This document shows positions 1 through 7,789 of a stretch of 64,000 bases of DNA, piece after piece. Below the pieces are notes generated by a model. That model was given only the letters and a program-made list of their open reading frames with translations. It was not told the DNA's origin and searched no databases. The first letter of the stretch is position 1; each line of letters starts with the position of its first letter. Source of the stretch: Flavivirga aquimarina (lineage in GTDB: Bacteria; Bacteroidota; Bacteroidia; Flavobacteriales; Flavobacteriaceae); assembly GCF_030540835.1 (NCBI RefSeq), contig NZ_JAUOEK010000184.1, positions 62,001 through 126,000 on the forward strand, written 5' to 3'. The translations under genes were made by a program, and so were the position numbers.

Positions 1-17
1 ACTCATAAGTAACATAT

Positions 18-2045
18 TTAATACTCAATAATCTCAAATTCACTACGCCTGTTTAACTGGTGTTCTTCATCGGTACAGTCTAACATCGGACAAGGTACTA
101 TTGGTTGTAACTCACCAAAGCCTTGAAACTTCATTCTACGAGCATTTACATAGCCTTCTAATGCCAAATAATTCCTGGTCGATTCTGCACGTCGTTCAGA
201 TAATATTTGATTATATCGTACTGTCCCTCTACTATCGGTATGTGAACTTATTTTTAAATGAATCTTTGGATAACGTTCTAATTTAGCTGCTAACTCATCT
301 AATATTACTTTAGAATCGCTCCTAATATTCCACATGTCAAAATTAAAATATATAGGTTCTAATTCAAAGAATAGTTTTCCATTTTTTTCAACCACAGGTG
401 GTCCTTCGGTATCTGTGAGTAGGGCAAACCGCTCTGGATCATCTTCTTTTAGTTTTTTGTCAATTTTCTTTTCTGCTATAATAACTTCTACTGGATCTGG
501 TGGGTCTGGCGGTGGTATTTTACTTAAATACAAAACATGTTTTTGGTCCTGTTCTTCAATCGCTCTAACATTCATTTCATTCGAACGGTATGCTTCATGT
601 GTCGCTTTAAACCGATAATTGCCTGCTAATAAATTCATATTAAATGCAGCCAAAGAATCCAATGTATTATTATACAACTCTTTTTCTTTCTTATTTATTA
701 AGGCAACTTTCACATTTGGTATATATGCTTTGGTTTCGGCATCTCGTACTTCAAATGTATTGATGTATTCTCTAATAAAAATTTCACCTGTTTGGGTAAA
801 CATAAAAATGTCGTCATTCTTTTTATTTCTATTAGATGCAAAGAAACCTTCTTTTTCGTTATGATAATTTAAATTAAAGTCATCATATCTCGAATTTATA
901 GGTACTCCTAAATTAATAGGGGTTGTAAAATTGCCATTGTCCCATTCGGACACAAAATTATCCAACATCCCTAATCCCAAATGTCCATTGGAGGCAAAAA
1001 ACAAATCGCCCTTTTGAGATATAAAAGGGAAGTGCTCTCTGTTTTCAGTATTAATAGTTTTTCCTAAATTAATCGGCTCACCAAATAGCCCATCCACTTC
1101 AATAGTCACATAATACAAATCATAACTTCCAAAACCACCTTCCATATTTGATGAGAAATAGAGCTTTTTTCCATCGGGACTTAGTGCTGGGTGCTGATAT
1201 GAAAAACCGTTTTTATTAAATGACAGCTTTTCTAACTTAGCCCACTTTCCGTCTACCCGGGTTGCTTTATAGAGGTGAATATCATTACTAGACTGGTCGT
1301 TAAACTCTTTTTTACCATCGGTGTAATTGCTTCTGGATACGTATATGGTATTTCCATCATTACTAAAACAGAAATTACCTTCGTGCAACTTAGAGTTTAT
1401 AGTTTTTGGCAAAGGTATTGTATTACCTAAAGTGTCATTTTTATCATTTACTTTGGTAACATAAATATCTAAAAAAGGCTGATGTGTCCACTTATAGGTT
1501 TTCTTAAATAACTTTTTAGTATCTCTATCTGATGTAAAGTAAACACTGTCTTTATATTTCACAGCTCCAAAATCTGAAGCTTCTGAATTAAAGCGTGTTT
1601 TTTTTATTTTATAATCTGGATTTTTAAGTTTAAATTCTTCTATAATTTCAACAGATTCTGATTTATTTAATGATGCTGATACATTTTCTTTATATATTTT
1701 AAAATAGTCTAAACCTGTTTCGTAATCGCCTAAAGCAGATAGTACCTGATATAGTTTAAAATTATATTCATTGTTATAGGTTTTATCTTTTTCTCCGAAC
1801 CTTCCTTTTACTAATTGTTTTAAATAACGTGATGCTAATCTATATTGAAATGTATTGTAATAACAAGTAGCTATGTTTTCTAAAGCTTTTTTGTGTCGTT
1901 CTTTTGCTAATTCTTCCTCGTAATATATAGCGGCATTAATATAATCTCCTTTTTCGAAAAAACGGTCGGCTCTTGTTTTCTTTTGCCCAAATGATGACTG
2001 TATTAAAAACAGGGATATTATAATAAAAGTAATTTTCTTAATCAT
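18..2045 (-). CDS. OmpA-family protein with TPR and PD40 repeats (T9SS/gliding accessory type)
   Basis: Outer-membrane or periplasmic protein expected to anchor to peptidoglycan through its C-terminal OmpA domain. I place the start at the Met opening MIKKITFIIISLFLIQ, which begins a signal peptide ending SSFGQ; the eight codons upstream overlap the preceding gene and add only polar residues. After the signal come TPR-like helices (about 30-130), a PD40/WD40-like beta-propeller with PALSPDGKKLYFSS-type repeats (about 160-420), a CarboxypepD_reg-like segment, and an OmpA domain with ISSHTDSRG and LSERRAESTRNYL near the end. It is the last gene of an operon with a PorP/SprF-like protein and a type B T9SS cargo protein, a common Bacteroidota trio. 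The exact function is inferred from family and context. Confidence 0.88.
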   Translation of the reverse strand: MIKKITFIIISLFLIQSSFGQKKTRADRFFEKGDYINAAIYYEEELAKERHKKALENIATCYYNTFQYRLASRYLKQLVKGRFGEKDKTYNNEYNFKLYQVLSALGDYETGLDYFKIYKENVSASLNKSESVEIIEEFKLKNPDYKIKKTRFNSEASDFGAVKYKDSVYFTSDRDTKKLFKKTYKWTHQPFLDIYVTKVNDKNDTLGNTIPLPKTINSKLHEGNFCFSNDGNTIYVSRSNYTDGKKEFNDQSSNDIHLYKATRVDGKWAKLEKLSFNKNGFSYQHPALSPDGKKLYFSSNMEGGFGSYDLYYVTIEVDGLFGEPINLGKTINTENREHFPFISQKGDLFFASNGHLGLGMLDNFVSEWDNGNFTTPINLGVPINSRYDDFNLNYHNEKEGFFASNRNKKNDDIFMFTQTGEIFIREYINTFEVRDAETKAYIPNVKVALINKKEKELYNNTLDSLAAFNMNLLAGNYRFKATHEAYRSNEMNVRAIEEQDQKHVLYLSKIPPPDPPDPVEVIIAEKKIDKKLKEDDPERFALLTDTEGPPVVEKNGKLFFELEPIYFNFDMWNIRSDSKVILDELAAKLERYPKIHLKISSHTDSRGTVRYNQILSERRAESTRNYLALEGYVNARRMKFQGFGELQPIVPCPMLDCTDEEHQLNRRSEFEIIEY

Positions 2046-2046
2046 A

Positions 2047-2958
2047 TTAATAAAATCTTGGAGACGCATATTTTTTACTCAATCCTAACACATCAAATTT
2101 ATAAAGTAATACGAATTCGTGACTCCCACTGTTATAATTATTTAACTGGCTGGTATTAAAATCGTATGCATATCCTAGTTTAAGGTTGGGGGTTACATTA
2201 ACACCAACCAAACCTGATATGGCGTCCTCATATCTATATGAAACACCTAATTCGAATCTATCCAGATATAAGGCATTCGCAGAAACATCAAAGGACAAAG
2301 GAGCCCCACCCACATACTTTACTACTGTAGATGGTTTTAATTTAAAATCATCATTAAGATCAAATACATAACCTCCTATTAAAAACGCGTGTGGGTTGTT
2401 ATTGTACACAACGTCATTATTTACATTTAAGTCGCTGGGAACTAAATTGGGTGATGATAAACCAACGTAATAATGATGTTTGAAAAGGAATATTCCTACA
2501 CCAATATTTAATACTGTTTTTTTAGCATTTTGAAATAAAGGATCTGTGCTTACATTACTTCCTAAGGCGCTAAAGTTTAAATGATCGACTCCCATTTTTA
2601 CTCCAAATGAAAGATTTAAATCATTGCTAAGCGTTAATTTATATGCGGCATCTACATTAAATACATTTTCACTTATATTTATTTTACCTCCAATATTATC
2701 ATTTAAATAATTTACACTTAATTCAATACGATCATTTAATGGTATATGTGCAAATACATTGGCTGTTTTTGGTGCTCCTTCTATACCAACCCATTGCGTA
2801 CGGTACAAACTTCCTACTTGAATAATACTTGGCTCATTAATCATATACCCAGGGTTCACCATACTCATATTATACATGTATTGTGTATAATGTGGTTCTT
2901 GTTGTGAGAATGCAGACAGGCTACATATTATGAATAGTAATACTAATTTTATATTCAT
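2047..2958 (-). CDS. PorP/SprF family type IX secretion membrane protein
   Basis: A 303-residue outer-membrane protein of the PorP/SprF family. It has a signal peptide (KLVLLFIICSLSAFSQQ), then the diagnostic PHYTQYMYNMSMVNPGY segment and a barrel-like series of short beta strands ending in an aromatic-rich stretch (SHEFVLLYKFDV). SprF-like proteins are known to be needed for secretion or surface attachment of adhesins with type B C-terminal signals. It lies 8 bp after such a cargo gene and directly before an OmpA/PD40 gene, so the three are probably co-transcribed and act on the same cargo. It is one of many genomic paralogues, so I give no gene symbol. Confidence 0.9.
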   Translation of the reverse strand: MNIKLVLLFIICSLSAFSQQEPHYTQYMYNMSMVNPGYMINEPSIIQVGSLYRTQWVGIEGAPKTANVFAHIPLNDRIELSVNYLNDNIGGKINISENVFNVDAAYKLTLSNDLNLSFGVKMGVDHLNFSALGSNVSTDPLFQNAKKTVLNIGVGIFLFKHHYYVGLSSPNLVPSDLNVNNDVVYNNNPHAFLIGGYVFDLNDDFKLKPSTVVKYVGGAPLSFDVSANALYLDRFELGVSYRYEDAISGLVGVNVTPNLKLGYAYDFNTSQLNNYNSGSHEFVLLYKFDVLGLSKKYASPRFY

Positions 2959-2966
2959 TCTATTTA

Positions 2967-5765
2967 TTATCTACTTAAATAAAAATTCCCTTGTATTGGA
3001 CCTGTTACGCCATCTTTAGGATCGAACTCATAAAAATAAACGCCAGATGGCAGCTTATCTCCTATAGTTAAAGACACGTTTGAAACGCCTTTAAAAAGTG
3101 GTGTGTTTCTGTTTCCTTTATAAACGGTTGTTCCAAACCTGTTGTAAATATTTAATTCAAAATTTGGAAATGTATTGGGTAAACCACACAAATCGAATTC
3201 ATCATTTTCTCCATCTCCGTTGACAGAAATACCATCTTTAAAACACCTTTCACAGTCTATATGATTAAGAGGTAAAAGTGTTACTGTTATTCCAATTCTA
3301 GGAGACTCACATCCATCTGCATCAACGGCTGCAACGAAATAATCTTCACCATTAATTAAAAGGGTTCCTATTGATAATGGACTCGTATCATCAACGGTAT
3401 CATACCAATTAAAACTCGAAGCATTACTGGCTACGAGATCTAAAACGGTTGCTCCAATACTAGCACAAAACACCTGATCTGTCGCTGTTGGACTTGCCAC
3501 TTCTACGACCACAATAGAAATTTGTGATGTCTCCAAATAACACGAAGCATGTCCTTGAATCTCATACTGAAAATCATACGTTCCTTCGGTTAATTGTGAT
3601 ACATCTAGCAGGCTATCTGGTAATAAGTTTCCAGTATCTAAATCTCTAAAATCGCCACCTGTATCTGCAGAAGTATCTAAATAATCCACTAAATCTATTT
3701 GTAAATCTGAACGACATACAAAATAACTACCTCCAGTTCCTGCACTTGGGCTTTGGTAATTTACAACAGTCATGGTTTCCGAATTCCCAAAGCATTGAAC
3801 AACTCCAAGAGCATCAACATTATCTGGAACGGTATAAATATAGTCTCCAGCATCTGAAACTCCTGGTGTTATTATAGCATTATGTGTTGCTGAAATATAC
3901 CCATTAGGCCCTGACCAAGTACCATTTGCATTCGGGTTTCCTGTTAAATTATCAAACAAATCGAATGGGGTATTATTATCACATACATCTATTGATGATC
4001 CTATTCCAGACTGGTATTCTTCAAATACGAGAAAAGACAAATCTGCGGTGTCTAAACAATCATTTGATGTTCTTGTTCTATATTGATAATTGAATGTTTG
4101 TTGATCATTCACATTTGGTAAGGTAACTGGGTTTGTAACAGTAGCTCCTGTTGAAAGATCAATCCAAGTCCCTAAAGGGCCCTGATAAATAGGGTCATCT
4201 ATACCATTTGTAGTTAATAAAGTGAATAAATCTAAGGGGCTGGCTATGGTTGGATCTGTTTCACAAAACTGTAGTCCTGATGTGTCCTCACCTGCATAAA
4301 GTTTAGGATGAATAACGAGAGTTACTTGAGCTCGTTCTGCTTGGCAAGGAAGTCTAGGGTCTATTGATGAAGTACAGTAACCTGGACTGTAATCTAAAAC
4401 TTGGAAACTATCCGTCCCACAATTATATTGAGGGTAAACTACATATTCAAAAACATAAGTTCCACTTGGAGCATTTGTCAGATTAATAGTCCCTAAAGAT
4501 GTATAGCCTGGAGAAGGAGACCCTGGATCTGTATTAGATATGAGACCTAAATCTGAAGGTCCGGAAATAAGATTCCAATTTGTCCAAGGATTCCTTTTAT
4601 AATCAAATAAAATGCTATTTTCTGTTGTAAACTCTATTTGGTCATATAAATTTACAGTAGTTGGAAGCGAAATATCATCTTCACAATATTCATAAGGAGC
4701 ACTACTCTGTTGGAACGGTCTTATGTATTCATAAATTTTAAAACCAACTACAGAAGCTGCATCTAAACATACTCCCGAACGTTGGTCTACTGAATATATA
4801 TAATCTACTTCTGCACATCCAAACTTAACACCATCTCTAGCTATTATTTGGTCGTAAATAGCTTTAATATTAATTTCAGAATCTACTGGAGATGTTATTT
4901 GACCGTAACTGTCTGTTAACCAAACTCCTTCGGTATCTTCTAATACCAAAAACTGATCATTTGTTAGGTCAATGTCTGCATCATAATTTCCATCTATAAT
5001 CCCCTTTTCACATATACGCGTATTTTTCGCATAACCAGGAAACACTTGTCTTACTATAGAAACGTTAACCGTTGTTTGAACAGTTAAATTACATGTTCCT
5101 ATACCGCTTACTTCATAAGTTAATTCAAAGGTTTCTTCATCAACCAACGGAGGCCCCGATTGATATGGAATGGTAACTCTTAAGCTAGACCCCATTAAAC
5201 TAATAAAATTAGGACTAGCTCCATTATAAGTCCACTTCCCATTAAGGTGAGGACTTGGAATAGATTCTAAAGCTTGAAAAAGATCTATATCCATAATTGC
5301 ATTACAAATATCGGTGGGTTCGGATCCTTCATCACAAATTTGTATGTTAGCATCATCTGCATTTATTACTGGCAACGCATTACCAGAAAATGGCCCTAAA
5401 ATTAAATTAAGTGTTACAGCTCTACCGCTTCCACAACTCGTACTATTTATTACAAACTCATAATCGGTAGGTGTTGTTGAAGCATTTATTAAATCCCACA
5501 AATATAAATCTCCTGTTGTATCATCTAGTGCAAAACTAAAATTTGGATCAAACCAAGTACCGGTTGCAGTAGTAATTGGAGTCACTCCGGGCAGGGCATT
5601 ATATTCGTCATATAAATTAATGACACCATCTGGTGTTCCGTCGCTATCGCCGTCTATAGTAGTCATATCACAAACAGTAATGATTTCAACTATGTCGCAT
5701 TGGGCTTGAGTTTTCGTTAATGAAGATATAATGATAACGAAAATTAGAAATTTAATACTTTTCAA
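2967..5765 (-). CDS. T9SS type B sorting domain-containing surface protein (adhesin-like)
   Basis: Large secreted protein of 932 residues. A signal peptide (KFLIFVIIISSLTKTQAQ) is followed by several Ig-like or SprB-like modules rich in Asp, Gly, Thr and paired Cys. The C-terminus is a classic gliding-motility-associated type B signal (CHU_C): NGDGENDEFDL, then FELNIYNRFGTTVYKG and a final GVYFYEFDPKDG...FYLSR. Type B cargo is exported by the T9SS and held at the surface with help from PorP/SprF-like partners, here encoded 8 bp downstream. The precise ligand or surface role cannot be read from the sequence. Confidence 0.9.
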   Translation of the reverse strand: MKSIKFLIFVIIISSLTKTQAQCDIVEIITVCDMTTIDGDSDGTPDGVINLYDEYNALPGVTPITTATGTWFDPNFSFALDDTTGDLYLWDLINASTTPTDYEFVINSTSCGSGRAVTLNLILGPFSGNALPVINADDANIQICDEGSEPTDICNAIMDIDLFQALESIPSPHLNGKWTYNGASPNFISLMGSSLRVTIPYQSGPPLVDEETFELTYEVSGIGTCNLTVQTTVNVSIVRQVFPGYAKNTRICEKGIIDGNYDADIDLTNDQFLVLEDTEGVWLTDSYGQITSPVDSEINIKAIYDQIIARDGVKFGCAEVDYIYSVDQRSGVCLDAASVVGFKIYEYIRPFQQSSAPYEYCEDDISLPTTVNLYDQIEFTTENSILFDYKRNPWTNWNLISGPSDLGLISNTDPGSPSPGYTSLGTINLTNAPSGTYVFEYVVYPQYNCGTDSFQVLDYSPGYCTSSIDPRLPCQAERAQVTLVIHPKLYAGEDTSGLQFCETDPTIASPLDLFTLLTTNGIDDPIYQGPLGTWIDLSTGATVTNPVTLPNVNDQQTFNYQYRTRTSNDCLDTADLSFLVFEEYQSGIGSSIDVCDNNTPFDLFDNLTGNPNANGTWSGPNGYISATHNAIITPGVSDAGDYIYTVPDNVDALGVVQCFGNSETMTVVNYQSPSAGTGGSYFVCRSDLQIDLVDYLDTSADTGGDFRDLDTGNLLPDSLLDVSQLTEGTYDFQYEIQGHASCYLETSQISIVVVEVASPTATDQVFCASIGATVLDLVASNASSFNWYDTVDDTSPLSIGTLLINGEDYFVAAVDADGCESPRIGITVTLLPLNHIDCERCFKDGISVNGDGENDEFDLCGLPNTFPNFELNIYNRFGTTVYKGNRNTPLFKGVSNVSLTIGDKLPSGVYFYEFDPKDGVTGPIQGNFYLSR

Positions 5766-5950
5766 TATATAGTAGATTTAATTCATAGTGAGTCAATTAT
5801 TATTAACATCCTGTTAGATTATAGGCAAAAAAGCTATTAACATTTTGTTTATTAATAACTAATCAAATATATGTATTAACTCACTAAAAAGCGATAGAAA
5901 TACTGATAAAAATTGTATAAAATTTAAGTGAGGTTATTTTAATCTATGTC
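5766..5950. other. Intergenic leader of the surface operon
   Basis: AT-rich gap between the SDR gene stop and the start of the type B cargo gene, both on minus. It must contain the operon promoter, but I find no clean TAnnTTTG motif and no strong hairpin. Confidence 0.4.
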
Positions 5951-6634
5951 TCAAGGGGTTGAACTAGAAACCTGTAGTAGTTTCCCATTATAATATTTAT
6001 TCCCATTTAGAGAAAAATCAAAAATATATTGTGCTACTTCTAAAGCTGTTGTAGGTGCTTGATATCCAGGAAAAGCTTCTTCCAACATTTCGGTTTGTAC
6101 TGCTCCCAAAGCTAATACATTAAACGATGGCCCAGTTTCTTTATATTCTTCTGCTAGTAACTCGGTTAAAGTAATTACTGCAGCTTTACTGGAACTATAA
6201 GCAGCCAAACCTGGGAATTTCATACTGCCTTGCACGCCACCCATCGAACTAATAGTTACAACATGGCTGGCATTCTTCATAAATGGAATAGTTATTCTGG
6301 TCATTTCCGACACTCCAAAAACATTGGTTTTATAGACCTGTTCGAAATCTTCCATCGATGTTTCTAAAAAAGGTTTATTAAGCAATGTTCCTGCATTATT
6401 AATCAATACATCTACCTGGTTCCAATTAGAATTAATAAAAGTTTCTACTTTTTTATAATCATCTTTTTCGCTTAAATCGAACGACAATGATGTTACATTT
6501 TTTAACTGAAGATCTTCTATTGGTTTACTATTTCTGGATAAGGCTAATATATTATAATCTGCTTTAGCGAATAGCCGAACCAACTCGAAACCAATACCTC
6601 TACTTGTTCCTGTTATAATTATATTTTTACTCAT
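5951..6634 (-). CDS. SDR family NAD(P)-dependent oxidoreductase
   Basis: Classical short-chain dehydrogenase/reductase of 227 residues. The Rossmann glycine motif TGTSRGIG is at 8-15, the LINNAGTL motif near 77, the catalytic Ser in ISSMGG, and the YSSSK catalytic Tyr/Lys pair near 145. It is cytoplasmic and the substrate is unknown. Its start overlaps the end of the M28 peptidase gene by 8 bp, so the two are translationally coupled in one minus-strand operon. The pairing does not reveal the substrate. Confidence 0.9.
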   Translation of the reverse strand: MSKNIIITGTSRGIGFELVRLFAKADYNILALSRNSKPIEDLQLKNVTSLSFDLSEKDDYKKVETFINSNWNQVDVLINNAGTLLNKPFLETSMEDFEQVYKTNVFGVSEMTRITIPFMKNASHVVTISSMGGVQGSMKFPGLAAYSSSKAAVITLTELLAEEYKETGPSFNVLALGAVQTEMLEEAFPGYQAPTTALEVAQYIFDFSLNGNKYYNGKLLQVSSSTP

Positions 6635-7640
6635 CGTTTAACTTTATTTCTTTTGTTTCGGCATTAATCATACCTTCTAAAGCTGGAATCATTTTATTTA
6701 TAAAAGATGTCATATGCTCAAAATCCATTTTATCAGCCTCATCATCTACATGATGGTAATAGTCAAAATTAGTAAAATCGAATGTGGATATAGCTTGAGC
6801 TGGTACTTTAAACGCATTATAAAAGGGGTAATTATCCGATCGCATAAACAAATTATACGCCTTGGCCTGAGGCAAAAAACCAACAATGTCTTCTTCTGCA
6901 TAGCTATTTAGTTTTTCTGCCATGTTAGATTTTTTATAACCTGTTAAATAAGCTATTGTTTCATTTTCTGCTCTAGGAACACCTATCATCTCAAAATTAA
7001 TCATGGTATATAAATTAAGTCCCTCTTTTTTTAATCGCTTAGCCAAATGTTCGGAGCCTTTCAGCCCCATTTCTTCGGCAGCATACAACGTAAATAAAAT
7101 GCTTCGTTTGTTACTTTTCGATTTAGAAAAATACGTTGCCCATTCTAAAACAGCCACTGTACCAGAAGCATCATCATTGGCTCCATTGGCTATGGCATCT
7201 CCATTTACAGGTTCTGCCGTTCCTATATGATCATAGTGAGCACCTAGGACAACAAACTCATCTTTCAATTTTGGATCTTGACCTTCAATATACCCTACTA
7301 TATTATACCCAACTATATTCTTTAAATTAAAGCTGTCTCTGTAAGTTTTAAAATAAGGTTGAACGTTATTTTCTTTAAAAAAATTTTCTATAAAAACAGC
7401 TGCTTTTTCAATACCCGCACTTCCTGTATTTCTTCCTTCTAAAGTATCTGAAGCTAAATACTCTAAACTCGATATCACGTTTTCTTTTAAAGCAAGAATG
7501 GGTTTGTTTTTAGAAAGAGATTCTTTTTTTTCTGTATCTGTTACATTGCTTGTTTTGCTCGTCTTTACTTCTGTGACACTTTTTTGAGAACCACAACTTA
7601 AAAACGTTATCGTTATTATTATACTTAATAGTTTTTTCAT
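6627..7640 (-). CDS. M28 family zinc aminopeptidase, lipoprotein
   Basis: Exported di-zinc peptidase of the M28 family, 337 residues. The N-terminus carries a lipoprotein signal (IIITITFLSCGS), so it is probably membrane-anchored. Metal-binding and catalytic motifs are visible: GAHYDH, NGANDDASGT with the bridging Asp, AAEEMGLKGS with the general-base Glu-Glu pair, and a late YYHHVDDEADK. It has a short Ser/Lys/Thr linker after the lipid anchor. It probably trims peptides in the periplasm. It overlaps the downstream SDR gene by 8 bp. Confidence 0.92.
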   Translation of the reverse strand: MKKLLSIIITITFLSCGSQKSVTEVKTSKTSNVTDTEKKESLSKNKPILALKENVISSLEYLASDTLEGRNTGSAGIEKAAVFIENFFKENNVQPYFKTYRDSFNLKNIVGYNIVGYIEGQDPKLKDEFVVLGAHYDHIGTAEPVNGDAIANGANDDASGTVAVLEWATYFSKSKSNKRSILFTLYAAEEMGLKGSEHLAKRLKKEGLNLYTMINFEMIGVPRAENETIAYLTGYKKSNMAEKLNSYAEEDIVGFLPQAKAYNLFMRSDNYPFYNAFKVPAQAISTFDFTNFDYYHHVDDEADKMDFEHMTSFINKMIPALEGMINAETKEIKLNDE

Positions 7641-7789
7641 TCTGAATTAATTTAATGTTTAAAGATAAAAAACTACTATTATAATAATGGTATATTGAAA
7701 TTGTTTATTCTACAGTATTTATTTTTCAGCTTATTACTGCTCTTAATATCAATATTAAGAGCAATTTTATAAATGTTAAAGTCGCATAA

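Noticed and set aside
334-864. Plus-strand frames opposite the OmpA/PD40 gene
   Set aside because: They are antisense shadows with no ribosome-binding site or recognisable domain, while the minus-strand protein is a clear family match.
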